Assembly (NCBI GenBank): GCA_900766895.1
Contig: CAAFXF010000065.1
Location: forward strand, 1-60,741
Source of the DNA: Clostridia bacterium
Lineage (GTDB): Bacteria; Bacillota; Clostridia; Oscillospirales; Acutalibacteraceae
Length of the DNA: 60,741 nucleotides
Direction: 5' to 3'
Positions 15,924 to 24,102 of the stretch are shown here, piece by piece. The first letter of the stretch is position 1; each line of letters starts with the position of its first letter. Position numbers and translations under genes: made by a program. The notes beneath the pieces are model-generated. The model ran no database searches, had not been told where the DNA came from, and saw only the letters and a list, made by a program, of their open reading frames with translations.

Positions 15924-17217
15924 ACAATGGGCAAAAACTCCTCCGTGCGGATGGAACAGCTGGGACTGCTTTGGTGCCGGAGTAACCGAAAAGGAGCTTA
16001 TTGCAAACGCCGATTACATGGCAAAAAACCTTAAGCAGTACGGCTGGGAATACATTGTGTGCGACATACAATGGTATGAGCCAAAGGCAAGAAGCAACGA
16101 TTATAATAATTTTACCGAGCTTTGTATGGACGAATACGGCAGGCTGATTCCTGCCGAAAACAGATTTCCAAGCTCGGCAAACGGCAAGGGCTTCAAGCCT
16201 ATTGCAGATTATGTTCATTCGCTTGGGCTAAAGTTTGGCATACACATTATGCGCGGTATTCCGCGTCAGGCAGTACATCAAAACTGTCCTATTTATAACA
16301 GTGACAAAACCTGCAGAGAGGTTGCGCATCATTTTTCCGTATGCTCTTGGAACACCGATATGTACGGTATGTACAACTGCGAGGGTGCGCAGGAATACTA
16401 TAATTCAATCATAAATATGTACGCCGATTGGGGCGTTGACTTCATAAAGTGTGACGACATTGCCGTTACCGAATTCAGAAAATGGGATAATCCTTACACA
16501 GCCGATTACGAAATTGAAATGCTCCGTAAGGCAATAGACAGCTGCGGCAGAGAAATTGTGCTTTCGCTGTCGCCGGGGCCTGCACTTAGGGAAAAAGCCG
16601 ACCACCTTTGCAAAAATGCAAATATGTGGCGAATGACCGGTGACTTTTGGGATTTGTGGGAGCATCTGTACGTTATGTTTGACAAATGCTACGAATGGCA
16701 GGGCGTAAGACAGATGGGCAACTATCCCGACTGTGATATGCTTCCGATAGGCAGAATATCAAAGCTTTGCTCATATCACGGAGCACAAAACAGAATGTCA
16801 AATTTCACAAGAGATGAGCATTACACGCTTATGTCACTTTGGGGAATATTCGGCAGTCCGTTATTCATCGGCGCAAATATGCCCGAAAACGACGAGTTCA
16901 CCTTGTCTCTGTTGACCAATGCAGATTATATGACAATGCACAGAGAATCCAAAAATCCGTATCAGCTTGTCAGAGAAGAAAAAAACAACAAGGGCTACAT
17001 AATTTGGTGCTCGCAGGGCAAGAGCTGTAAATATCTTGCCGTGTTCAACACCGACACAAAGGCTAAAAAAATCAAAGCCGACCTTGGTAAATTTCTTATG
17101 CCCGACACTCAATACGAGGTATATGACATTTGGCAAAAGACTTGCATAGGCAAAGCAAAGAACAGCATCACACTTGAGGTTCAGCCTCACGGTGCAAGGC
17201 TTGTAAAAATCAAATAG
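15910..17217 (+). CDS. GH27-family alpha-galactosidase
   Basis: 435 residues from ATG 15910 after GGGAGGG, overlapping the PHP gene by 14 bp. GH27 (beta/alpha)8 barrel: start TPPCGWNSWDCFG, likely nucleophile D182 in DFIKCDD, and acid/base in MWRMTGDFWD (D245 or D248), then a C-terminal beta-sandwich. No signal peptide, so it should hydrolyse imported alpha-galactosides in the cytoplasm; galactose released would feed GalT. Melibiose- or raffinose-type substrate is inferred; specificity for alpha-N-acetylgalactosamine or beta-L-arabinopyranose, also in GH27, cannot be excluded. Confidence 0.85.
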   Translation: MNNFRQWAKTPPCGWNSWDCFGAGVTEKELIANADYMAKNLKQYGWEYIVCDIQWYEPKARSNDYNNFTELCMDEYGRLIPAENRFPSSANGKGFKPIADYVHSLGLKFGIHIMRGIPRQAVHQNCPIYNSDKTCREVAHHFSVCSWNTDMYGMYNCEGAQEYYNSIINMYADWGVDFIKCDDIAVTEFRKWDNPYTADYEIEMLRKAIDSCGREIVLSLSPGPALREKADHLCKNANMWRMTGDFWDLWEHLYVMFDKCYEWQGVRQMGNYPDCDMLPIGRISKLCSYHGAQNRMSNFTRDEHYTLMSLWGIFGSPLFIGANMPENDEFTLSLLTNADYMTMHRESKNPYQLVREEKNNKGYIIWCSQGKSCKYLAVFNTDTKAKKIKADLGKFLMPDTQYEVYDIWQKTCIGKAKNSITLEVQPHGARLVKIK

Positions 17218-17299
17218 GCAAAACAGGTTGAGCATTTTGAACTGCCCCAAGTTGTGCAGACAGCACAAAAACAGACTAGCAATGGTAGAAGATTAAAAT

Positions 17300-18154
17300 T
17301 TAAGCAACAAACTGATTTCGTTTTTCAAGCGGAGTCAGTTTTGTTTTTGTTTGAATACGATATTTGTTGTAAAAGTTGATGTATTCGGATATGAGGAGGC
17401 TAGCCTCCTCATATACGGCGAGTTTAACTCGGTGGATGCACTCAGTCTTTAGAATTGAAAAGAAATTTTCAGCTAATGCATTGTCGTATGGATTTCCACG
17501 TCTTGACATTGACGGCGTTATGCCGTAAGATTGTGTTAGCGTAAAATATTCATGTGAGACATATTGTGCGCCTTGGTCACTGTGGAGCTGCAACTCTGCA
17601 GTGACCTTTTCCTTTCTCATAGCTTCTTTAACAGTATCAAGTACGAGCTTGATTGTCATATTTCTTGATATTTGATATGATACAATACTGTTGTCATACA
17701 AATCTCTGATTACTGACAGATAACAATTTCCATCTTTTGTTGGTATGTATGATATGTCAGTAACCCACTTTTGATTTGGTCTATCAGCAGTAAATTCTCT
17801 GTTTAACAAGTTAGGATATTTATGCAAATGCTCTGACACATACTTATACTTCTTTCTACGTACTACTGATAGCAAATTGTACTTTTGCATTACACGAAGT
17901 ACGGTTTTTGGATTCTTGTATATTCCTCGTCTTTCAAGCCAGATATGTACCCTGCGGTAACCATAAGTATTATTGCTTTCCTGTTGGCATTCTTTTATTT
18001 TCTCTGCAAGCTGCAAATCTTTATCCGGTATATCTTTTCTCTTTAAGTACGCATAATATCCACTACGTGACACACTAAAAAATCTGCACATTTCACTAAT
18101 GCTATACCTATTCTTGTGCTTAAATATTACTTGATATTTTATTAATGGCTTCAC
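17300..18154 (-). CDS. IS3-family transposase OrfB (DDE integrase core)
   Basis: 284 residues. HTH_21 domain near the N-terminus (SISEMCRFFSVSRSGYYAYL), YGYRRVHIWLERRG, and the rve catalytic core with D in WVTDISYIP, D in HSDQGAQY and E in NALAENFFSILKTE. It starts at GTG 18154, overlapping the orfA stop by four bases (GTGA), which suggests coupled translation. All catalytic residues are present, so the element may be active. Confidence 0.95.
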   Translation of the reverse strand: MKPLIKYQVIFKHKNRYSISEMCRFFSVSRSGYYAYLKRKDIPDKDLQLAEKIKECQQESNNTYGYRRVHIWLERRGIYKNPKTVLRVMQKYNLLSVVRRKKYKYVSEHLHKYPNLLNREFTADRPNQKWVTDISYIPTKDGNCYLSVIRDLYDNSIVSYQISRNMTIKLVLDTVKEAMRKEKVTAELQLHSDQGAQYVSHEYFTLTQSYGITPSMSRRGNPYDNALAENFFSILKTECIHRVKLAVYEEASLLISEYINFYNKYRIQTKTKLTPLEKRNQFVA

Positions 18155-18498
18155 ATCCTTTCTGTGAGCGAGAGAAAATCCCGCATCAATTCATTTTCCA
18201 TCTCTAATTGTTTTATGTATTTCTCTTGGCTTGCCATTACATATCTCATTTGTGACAACTCGCTTAATCTTTGCACCGATACCGGTAACTCATTTTCACT
18301 TTTATGTACTCTTCTTTTGTTGCCAATCTGTCCACTGGCTATTTTTTCATTTTTTCTGTTTCTTCTCTTTATGAAACCTCGAATTTGTTCTCGTGTCATT
18401 CCTAAATGCTCTGCTATTTCTCTATTTGTATATCCTTGTTCCCTCATTTCTATTATTTCTTTTCCATACTTACTTACTTGTTTGTATACTTTTGCCAT
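18151..18498 (-). CDS. IS3-family transposase OrfA (HTH)
   Basis: 115 residues from ATG 18498 (MAKVYKQVSKYG) after TAGGAGGG; the frame continues upstream toward the IS end but without an SD. A helix-turn-helix (YTNREIAEHLGMTREQIRGFIKRR) binds the IS ends, and a leucine-zipper-like C-terminus (YIKQLEMENELMRDFL) mediates pairing with OrfB. Confidence 0.9.
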   Translation of the reverse strand: MAKVYKQVSKYGKEIIEMREQGYTNREIAEHLGMTREQIRGFIKRRNRKNEKIASGQIGNKRRVHKSENELPVSVQRLSELSQMRYVMASQEKYIKQLEMENELMRDFLSLTERM

Positions 18499-18575
18499 AA
18501 AATTATCCCTCCTAGTGTTTATTCTACACCAAGAGGGGTCTTTTTTCCATTGTCTATTTTTTACGGACTTGTTCA

Positions 18576-18590
18576 CAATAAGGGGAGCCT
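18576..18590. repeat. Truncated palindromic repeat next to the IS end
   Basis: CAATAAGGGGAGCC is the right half of the CTCCCCTTA...TAAGGGGAG stem of the dispersed repeat; the left half is absent on the other side of the IS. Confidence 0.6.
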
Positions 18591-18597
18591 AAATATA

Positions 18598-18632
18598 TTA
18601 AAAAACGCAGTTCAAACGAACTGCGTTTTTGT
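18598..18632 (-). terminator. Intrinsic terminator of the rpsF-ssb-rpsR operon
   Basis: AAACGCAGTTC / GAACTGCGTTT stem with a T-run on the minus strand, directly after the rpsR stop. Confidence 0.85.
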
Positions 18633-18638
18633 TTTTTA

Positions 18639-18875
18639 TCAGTCTGATGTGTATGGCAAAAGAGCGAGATGTCTTGCTCTCTTGATAGCTGTTGTAAGCA
18701 TTCTCTGGTGCTTTGCGCAAGTACCTGTTACACGACGTGGAAGGATCTTTGAACGCTCTGAAACAAACTTCTTGAGCTTCTGTGTGTCCTTGTAATCAAT
18801 GCTTTCAGCCTTATCTACACAAAATTGACAAACCTTTCTACGGCTCTTTCTTGGGCCTTTAGCGTTATATGCCAT
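18639..18875 (-). CDS. rpsR: Ribosomal protein S18
   Basis: 78-residue small-subunit protein binding 16S rRNA with S6. Contains KVCQFC and the conserved ITGK-like region RILPRRVTGTCAKHQR. The cysteines C16, C19 and C53 indicate a zinc-binding-type S18. It follows ssb by 23 bp in the classical rpsF-ssb-rpsR order. Confidence 0.98.
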   Translation of the reverse strand: MAYNAKGPRKSRRKVCQFCVDKAESIDYKDTQKLKKFVSERSKILPRRVTGTCAKHQRMLTTAIKRARHLALLPYTSD

Positions 18876-18898
18876 TTTGATTTCCTCCTTAATTAATG

Positions 18899-19336
18899 TT
18901 AGAACGGAAGGTCATCGTCCTCGTCAACAATTTCTTCAAAATCACTGTTGTCTGCACTTGCATAGCTTGGAGCAGGCTCGTTAAATCCGCCTGCAACAGC
19001 ACCTGTGCCCGATTCATTCTTTGAACCGCAGAATGAAACGTTGTTAGCAAGAACCTCAACCTGTTTTCTTTGGTTACCGTTTTTGTCGGTATAACTGCTT
19101 GTTTGAAGAGTACCCTCAACAGCAATCATTGAGCCCTTGTGAAAATAGCGAGAGATGAACTCTGCTGTCTGTCTCCAAGCAACACAGTCGATGAAATCTG
19201 CCTGTCTTTCCTGGCCTGCACGCTGAAAATTCCTGTCGCACGCAACCTGAAAACGAATAACAGATACACCTGCCGGTGTTGTTTTGAGCTCAGGCTCAAA
19301 TGTAAGTCTACCCATTAGGGCTACCATATTAATCAT
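18899..19336 (-). CDS. ssb: Single-stranded DNA-binding protein
   Basis: 145 residues. OB fold in the first ~105 residues (VALMGRLTFEPELK, FIDCVAWRQTAEFI, GSMIAVEGTLQT) and a flexible Gly/Ser-rich tail ending in the acidic tip DEDDDLPF that recruits repair and replication proteins. Starts after GGAGG. Lies between rpsF and rpsR, as in most Firmicutes, so it is the replicative housekeeping copy. Confidence 0.98.
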   Translation of the reverse strand: MINMVALMGRLTFEPELKTTPAGVSVIRFQVACDRNFQRAGQERQADFIDCVAWRQTAEFISRYFHKGSMIAVEGTLQTSSYTDKNGNQRKQVEVLANNVSFCGSKNESGTGAVAGGFNEPAPSYASADNSDFEEIVDEDDDLPF

Positions 19337-19350
19337 AGTATGCCTCCTAA

Positions 19351-19641
19351 TTATTCGCCTTTAGCGACGATAAGTGAACGCAAAACGCCGTCTGTAATGT
19401 TAATTACACGGTCAAGCTCTGCAGGGAAAGACTCTTCTGATGAGAAGTTGATAAGAACATAGTAACCGTCAGCCTCGTAGTTGATAGGGTAAGCAAGCTT
19501 TTTCTTGCCCCAATCCTCTACTTCGCCGAGAGTGCCATTCTTTGAGATGAGGTCAGTGAACTTTGTCTTAAGAGCGTTTACTGCCTCCTCTCCCTTTGAA
19601 AGAGAGAAAACCATTACGATTTCGTAGTCTTTTAATGCCAT
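19351..19641 (-). CDS. rpsF: Ribosomal protein S6
   Basis: 96 residues with the S6 pattern DYEIVMVFSLSKGEE, WGKKKLAYPINYEADGYYVLINF and VLRSLIV. First gene of the operon, after a strong SD (AAAGGAGGTG). The 80-nt leader holds two hairpins; S6:S18 autoregulation is known in other bacteria, but I could not see the CCG-containing binding motif here. Confidence 0.98.
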   Translation of the reverse strand: MALKDYEIVMVFSLSKGEEAVNALKTKFTDLISKNGTLGEVEDWGKKKLAYPINYEADGYYVLINFSSEESFPAELDRVINITDGVLRSLIVAKGE

Positions 19642-19724
19642 TCTTCAGCACCTCCTTTTGGACTTTGGCGTATTTTCCATACGCAAGGATATTACTTGCA
19701 ACAAGACACTTTGCAAGCCTTGTT

Positions 19725-19753
19725 ATTATATCAGCATAAGAGCAAGATGTCAA
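19725..19753 (-). promoter_or_regulatory. Consensus SigA promoter of rpsF-ssb-rpsR
   Basis: TTGACA (19748-19753), exactly 17 bp, TATAAT (19725-19730): perfect in both boxes, as expected for a ribosomal protein operon. The leader holds stems AACAAG/CTTGTT and GCGTAT/ATACGC. Confidence 0.93.
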
Positions 19754-19760
19754 GACTTTT

Positions 19761-19937
19761 TTATTTGAAGCAGTTTTGCTTCTCGTCGTACTCAAAGCCG
19801 ATGGCTGAAAGAGTATCCAAAATATGCTCCTTGCTTTCGCCCATATCGTCGCAAAGTGCGTCGAGCGAGGAATAGCAATCACGAAGCTTTGTGTTAACTA
19901 CACTGTACATAATAAACGGGTCCTGCGGTAATGCCAT
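19761..19937 (-). CDS. DUF4250 small protein (58 aa)
   Basis: Reads MALPQDPFIMYSVVNTKLRD ... FEYDEKQNCFK and stops with TAA at 19761-19763. The start at 19937 follows a perfect AAAGGAGA. Sequence pattern (DPFI..S.VNTKLRD.Y.SLDALCDD, IGFEYD) matches the short DUF4250 family of Firmicutes, of unknown function, resembling a small winged helix. It is convergent with nothing and sits just upstream of the rpsF promoter on the same strand, its stop ~8 bp before the -35 box. Confidence 0.85.
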   Translation of the reverse strand: MALPQDPFIMYSVVNTKLRDCYSSLDALCDDMGESKEHILDTLSAIGFEYDEKQNCFK

Positions 19938-19960
19938 AATGTCTCCTTTGAAATATAATA

Positions 19961-19984
19961 ACTCCCCTTACAATAAGGGGAGCC
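19961..19984 (-). repeat. Single-hairpin copy of the palindromic repeat
   Basis: ACTCCCCTTACAATAAGGGG followed by AGCC: only the central stem of the dispersed element. It lies ten bases after the ABC ATPase stop and probably acts as its terminator. Confidence 0.7.
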
Positions 19985-19994
19985 AAGATTTGTT

Positions 19995-20801
19995 TTATTG
20001 CTCGGCTTCGGAGAGAAGAATCTTGTCGTCCTCAAGCTCCTCACCCGATGTAAGCTTAAACTTTGCAAGCAAATCTGCGGTGGTAAGAGCCTTCTTTTCC
20101 TCACCCTGAACATCATAAATAATCTTGCCGTCGTTCATCATAACAAGTCGGTTGCCGATATTGATAGCATCCTTCATATTATGAGTAATCATAATGGTGG
20201 TAAGGTGATTTTCGGCAACGATTTGCTCTGTGAGGTCAAGCACCTTCTTTGCGGTTTTAGGGTCAAGCGCTGCCGTGTGCTCATCAAGAAGCAAAAGCTT
20301 TGGCTTGCGAATAGTTGCCATAAGCAATGTTACTGCCTGACGCTGACCGCCCGAAAGAAGACCTACCTTTGATGTGAGTCTGTCCTCAAGACCAAGGTCA
20401 AGGCTTGCAAGCATCTTCTTGTACGCTTCCTTTTCCTTATGCTTTACACCCGGTCCGAGACCTCTGTGCGAGCCTCGTCTTGAAGCGAGTGCAAGGTTTT
20501 CAATAATCTGCATACTTGCAGCAGTACCGTTCATAGGGTCCTGGAACACTCTGCCGATATATTTTGCTCTTTTATGCTCCGGAAGCTTTGTAACATCAAC
20601 GCCGTCAATGGTGATTGAACCGCAATCCACAGGATAAACACCTGCAACCATATTAAGCATTGTGGATTTACCTGCACCGTTACCGCCGATAACTGTTACA
20701 AAATCACCCTCATTGAGCACAAGGTCAATGCCGTTAAGTGCCTTTTTTTCATTAATGGTACCCGGATTGAAGGTTTTGTGAACATTCTTAATTTCAAGCA
20801 T
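19995..20801 (-). CDS. ABC transporter ATP-binding protein (TrpZ-like)
   Basis: 268 residues. Walker A GGNGAGKST, Q-loop VFQDPMNG, signature LSGGQRQA, Walker B KLLLLDEHTAALD and the H-loop ITHNM. The Walker B glutamate is followed by H instead of the usual P (DEHTAALD), typical of this importer family. It pairs with the permease and lipoprotein upstream; the three genes form an importer of the TrpXYZ-like type, whose ligand (aromatic amino acid or other) cannot be decided from sequence. Confidence 0.88.
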   Translation of the reverse strand: MLEIKNVHKTFNPGTINEKKALNGIDLVLNEGDFVTVIGGNGAGKSTMLNMVAGVYPVDCGSITIDGVDVTKLPEHKRAKYIGRVFQDPMNGTAASMQIIENLALASRRGSHRGLGPGVKHKEKEAYKKMLASLDLGLEDRLTSKVGLLSGGQRQAVTLLMATIRKPKLLLLDEHTAALDPKTAKKVLDLTEQIVAENHLTTIMITHNMKDAINIGNRLVMMNDGKIIYDVQGEEKKALTTADLLAKFKLTSGEELEDDKILLSEAEQ

Positions 20802-20802
20802 A

Positions 20803-21699
20803 TTACTTAACCTCCTTTACCTTAACGTGAGTTTCTGCATATCTGCTCTTGATGTACGGAATACCCAAGAACACGGCAACAACTGCCGCTGTCAAAAGCT
20901 TAAGGTCATCTGTGTTGAGACCGAGGCTGATTACAAACTGCATTACTACATAGTAGATAATACCGCCGATTGCAACCGACAAAAGCTTGAGTGCAAAGTT
21001 TTTGAATATCTTGCCGAAAAGCACCTCGCCGATGATAACAGCCGCAAGACCGATAACGATAGCACCTCTGCCCATATTAATATCGGAATAGCCCTGATAC
21101 TGTGCCAAAAGTCCGCCTGCAAGCGCAACCAAGCCGTTTGAAATAACAAGAGCAAGGATTTTTGAAGAGTTGATGTTGATACCGTTTGCGCGTGCCATAT
21201 TCATATTTGTACCTGTTGCACGGATTGCGTGGCCGACTTCCGTACCGAAGAACCAGTAAAGGATTGCAATAATAACAAGTACAAAGGCTGTTGCAACAAG
21301 CAATGCCTTGTTAAGCTCTGACATTGTGCAAATCAAATGATACTTGTATGACGACACAGGCTGATTTGCCTTGCCCAAAATGCGAAGATTAATTGAATAC
21401 AGTGCCAGCTGTGTTAAGATACCTGCCAAAATGGGAGGTATGCCGAAAGCAGTGTTGAGCAGACCCGTTACCAAGCCGGCAAGACATCCTGCCGCAAAGG
21501 CAATAACCAACGCAACATACACATTAACACCGTTCATCATGGCTGTAACCAAGGTGGCACCGCCTGTTGCCAAGGTTCCGTCAACGGTAAGATCGGCAAA
21601 ATCGAGCACACGGAAGGTTATGTAAACACCGATAGCCATTATGCCCCATATAAGTCCCTGACCGATAGCACCCGGTATAGCGTTTATAAAGGATCCCAT
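20803..21699 (-). CDS. ABC transporter permease (TrpY-like, LivH fold)
   Basis: 298 residues with about eight to nine hydrophobic segments and the branched-chain-type permease motif around GTNMNMARANGININ. It ends one base before the ATPase start, so the two are translated together. Its start is 116 bp from the lipoprotein gene, an interval with a GAGCAA/TTGCTC stem that may keep binding-protein message more abundant. Confidence 0.87.
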   Translation of the reverse strand: MGSFINAIPGAIGQGLIWGIMAIGVYITFRVLDFADLTVDGTLATGGATLVTAMMNGVNVYVALVIAFAAGCLAGLVTGLLNTAFGIPPILAGILTQLALYSINLRILGKANQPVSSYKYHLICTMSELNKALLVATAFVLVIIAILYWFFGTEVGHAIRATGTNMNMARANGININSSKILALVISNGLVALAGGLLAQYQGYSDINMGRGAIVIGLAAVIIGEVLFGKIFKNFALKLLSVAIGGIIYYVVMQFVISLGLNTDDLKLLTAAVVAVFLGIPYIKSRYAETHVKVKEVK

Positions 21700-21815
21700 A
21701 AATAATTCCTCTTTTCCTGTAAATACAACTTAAAGAGCAACAAGCATTTGCTCATTGCTCCTTAGCTTCTGTTATTTAATTATACTTTAACGCTTTGAAT
21801 TAGTCAAGTGTCAAA

Positions 21816-22835
21816 TTATTCTGCTGTTACAGCCTCGTAGCCGTCAGGAATAATAGCATTGAATGCCTTTGCCTGAGCCTCGTTATACTTGTAGGTAAGG
21901 CCGGCAGTTTGCTGAATGTTCATTGTTGCAGGATCCTTGCCGTTTACAAGAATATCGTATGCCATTTCTGCAGTTGTCTGGCCAAGTGCATAGTAAGAAA
22001 TTGAAAGTGTTGCAACTGCGTTTGTGTTGGTGAAGATACCCTCTTCACCTGCGATAACAGGAGTGTTTGCATTCTTGCACGCATCTGCGATAACTGCACC
22101 GTTTGATGCTGCTGTGTTGTCGGTTGGGATGTAAATAACATCAACCTCTGCTGCAGCCTTCTTTGCTACTGCAGAAATATCGTTTGAGTCAGAGAATGCA
22201 AAGTATTCACACTCAACACCCTTTGCGGCAAGTGCTTCCTTAACACCGTCTGCCTGTGGCTTTGAGTTAGCCTCTGCAGAACAGTAGATAACGCCAACCT
22301 TCTTTGTTTCAGGGAACAAATCCAAAATCTGCTGTGCCTGCTTGTCAAGAGGAGCAAGGTCGCTTGTACCTGTTACGTTAATGCCTGTTGCATCTGTCGG
22401 GCCCATCTCGATATCAAGAGCTGCTGCGTAATCTGTTACAGATGTGCCTACTACAGGAGTCTTTGAAGCAGCTGTTGCTGTTACACAAGCCTGAAGAGCA
22501 GGAGTTGCGTTTGCCATAATCAAGTCGTACTGTGATGAAACGAACTTGTTTGCGATGGTTGTGCAGTTTGCAGAATCACCTGATGCGTTTTGATAATCAA
22601 ACTCGAATGTTACGCCGTTAGCCTCGCCAAGCTCTGTAAGCTTGTCCTGGAAGCCCTTTGTTGCTGCATCAAGAGCATCATGTGTTACAAGCTGGCAAAT
22701 ACCGATCTTGTATGTCTTTACTTCGGCTGTTTGATCGTCGCCGTTATCCTTTGCTGCAGAACAGCCTGCAAGCGCACCGCCTACCATAACTGCGGCAAGA
22801 GCCACAGCGGTAATCTTTTTTGTTAACTTTTTCAT
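21816..22835 (-). CDS. ABC transporter substrate-binding lipoprotein (TrpX-like)
   Basis: 339 residues from ATG 22835. Signal peptide MKKLTKKITAVALAAVM with lipobox LAGC, so membrane-anchored outside the cell. The type 1 periplasmic fold shows IGICQLVTHDALDAATKGF, YDLIMANATPALQA, KKVGVIYCSAEANS and IYIPTDNTAASN, the pattern of the ABC_sub_bind family (TrpX). No T-box is present upstream, which weakens a tryptophan assignment. Confidence 0.88.
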   Translation of the reverse strand: MKKLTKKITAVALAAVMVGGALAGCSAAKDNGDDQTAEVKTYKIGICQLVTHDALDAATKGFQDKLTELGEANGVTFEFDYQNASGDSANCTTIANKFVSSQYDLIMANATPALQACVTATAASKTPVVGTSVTDYAAALDIEMGPTDATGINVTGTSDLAPLDKQAQQILDLFPETKKVGVIYCSAEANSKPQADGVKEALAAKGVECEYFAFSDSNDISAVAKKAAAEVDVIYIPTDNTAASNGAVIADACKNANTPVIAGEEGIFTNTNAVATLSISYYALGQTTAEMAYDILVNGKDPATMNIQQTAGLTYKYNEAQAKAFNAIIPDGYEAVTAE

Positions 22836-22878
22836 TGAAGATAACCTCACTTATTCACTTATTTATTAGAGTGTGTTC

Positions 22879-22907
22879 AGTTTAGCACATAAAAGTGTTA
22901 AAGTCAA
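22879..22907 (-). promoter_or_regulatory. SigA promoter of the TrpXYZ-like operon
   Basis: TTGACT (22902-22907), 17-bp spacer, TAAACT (22879-22884). The transcript leader is only ~40 nt, too short for a T-box. Confidence 0.65.
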
Positions 22908-23030
22908 CAAGGTGACACATATTCATCAATGAAACATTTTTACTGATTTTTTGAACATCATAAAAAATGATGATAGTAGGTATAAATATCGGTGATAATA
23001 AAGCAGTGTTTTATCCCCTCAATCGAATAT

Positions 23031-23141
23031 TTTATCCCCTCAGTCTCGCTTCGCTCAACAGCTCCCCTTACCATAAGGGGAGCCTATTTGCCTCCCCTTG
23101 TTGCAAGGGGAGGTGGGTGCGTAGCACTCGGAGGGGATAAA
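23031..23141 (+). repeat. Full palindromic repeat element, copy A
   Basis: Starts TTTATCCCCTC and ends GAGGGGATAAA; inside are the stems CTCCCCTTA/TAAGGGGAG and CCTCCCCTTG/CAAGGGGAGG and the GTGGGTGCG..AGCAC stem. An extra TTATCCCCTC lies just before it at 23011. The interval 22836-23151 holds only this and the promoter. Confidence 0.9.
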
Positions 23142-23151
23142 CCAACACAAT

Positions 23152-24102
23152 TCACGCTGTATATATGGGCGACGTTACCGCCAAAATCTTTTTTACTCCG
23201 TTAACCTTACCCCACAGCTCTGCACGGTACCAATGATTAGGCTTCAGATTAATGTGCACATGGCGCTCGGACACGGCAGTTTCCATAACACACTCGCCGT
23301 TATTTGTGATAAGCTTAATTATATTATGCTCAACCTCCTCATTACCCGAATTCTTTTCTCTTGAATGAAGGTCAATAAAGAAGCTAAACACGGCATTACC
23401 TTTTTTCATTGTTTCGCCGATAGAGTAGGTGTTGCCCTTTTGGTGCACCCTAAAGAAAAACTTGGCACCCGTTGATGCAACTGTTTTGCCCATACGTATT
23501 GCCCTGATGGCATTTTGCTCGTTTATCTCGCCGTCAATGTCAAGATATGTACAGCCGTAGTGTCCCTTTGCTTCATTCCTATGCCAATCTCTGCCATAGG
23601 TGCAGGCAATGTGATAGCCCTTGTCAAGAAGCTCTGTCCAAAAGGCAAGCGCCCTGTCGTTTTCGTAATTGTCAAACGAAAAGGCATTGTGCCAAACCTC
23701 GATGTAATCTACATTTCGCCAATTACGAACATTAAATTCCCATCTGCCTCCGGTGCACATCGGTGAGCCAAGCTGGAACGGATGAGCCACGCCGACTATT
23801 CCGCCCGCTTCCTTTATCTGTTCTATTTTATCGTCTATATTATCGGGATTTGCATCACGCCAATCCACAAAGGATTTAGCTCCAAGCACAAGCATATGTC
23901 CAAAGTATGTAGTCCACTCTATGCCTCTGATAGCAGGGGTAATACTGTCATCAAGCTCTGCACAGCCGCTAAAGGTATTGTGGTCGGTAAGAGCAATAAG
24001 CGCAAGGTGGTCGTCTGCCGCCCTTTGCAAAAGCTCCTTTGTTGTAAAGCTTCCGTCACTGTTTACGGTATGGCAATGCAATTCGCACGGGAGATAGCTC
24101 AT
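23152..24102 (-). CDS. CehA/McbA-type PHP-domain metallohydrolase
   Basis: 316 residues. PHP metal motifs ELHCHTVNSDGSF, LTDHNTF, GIEWTT, GVAHPF and GRDWHR are all present, followed by a ~90-residue C-terminal beta domain. No signal peptide. The CehA branch includes carbaryl- and phosphoester-cleaving enzymes, but most members have no known substrate. It overlaps the preceding 148-residue gene by four bases, implying a functional pair. Confidence 0.83.
   Translation of the reverse strand: MSYLPCELHCHTVNSDGSFTTKELLQRAADDHLALIALTDHNTFSGCAELDDSITPAIRGIEWTTYFGHMLVLGAKSFVDWRDANPDNIDDKIEQIKEAGGIVGVAHPFQLGSPMCTGGRWEFNVRNWRNVDYIEVWHNAFSFDNYENDRALAFWTELLDKGYHIACTYGRDWHRNEAKGHYGCTYLDIDGEINEQNAIRAIRMGKTVASTGAKFFFRVHQKGNTYSIGETMKKGNAVFSFFIDLHSREKNSGNEEVEHNIIKLITNNGECVMETAVSERHVHINLKPNHWYRAELWGKVNGVKKILAVTSPIYTA

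Larger units (their letters stand above)
17238..18575 (-). mobile_element. IS3-family insertion sequence
   Basis: About 1.34 kb carrying two transposase frames. Proposed ends begin TGAAC on both sides (17238 on the plus strand; complement of GTTCA at 18571-18575), with partial similarity further in (AGACTAGCAATGG versus AGACAATGG), so the terminal repeats are imperfect and the exact limits uncertain. No direct repeat of 3-4 bp is evident. The right flank enters at once into half of the palindromic repeat (CAATAAGGGGAGCC). Confidence 0.75.

Noticed and set aside
19642..19724. S6:S18-binding leader RNA
   Set aside because: The rpsF leader has two stems, but I could not identify the CCG-containing loop typical of that motif.
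22836..22907. T-box leader for the TrpXYZ-like importer
   Set aside because: No AGGGTGG-type T-box sequence, and promoter to start distance is only about 40 nt.
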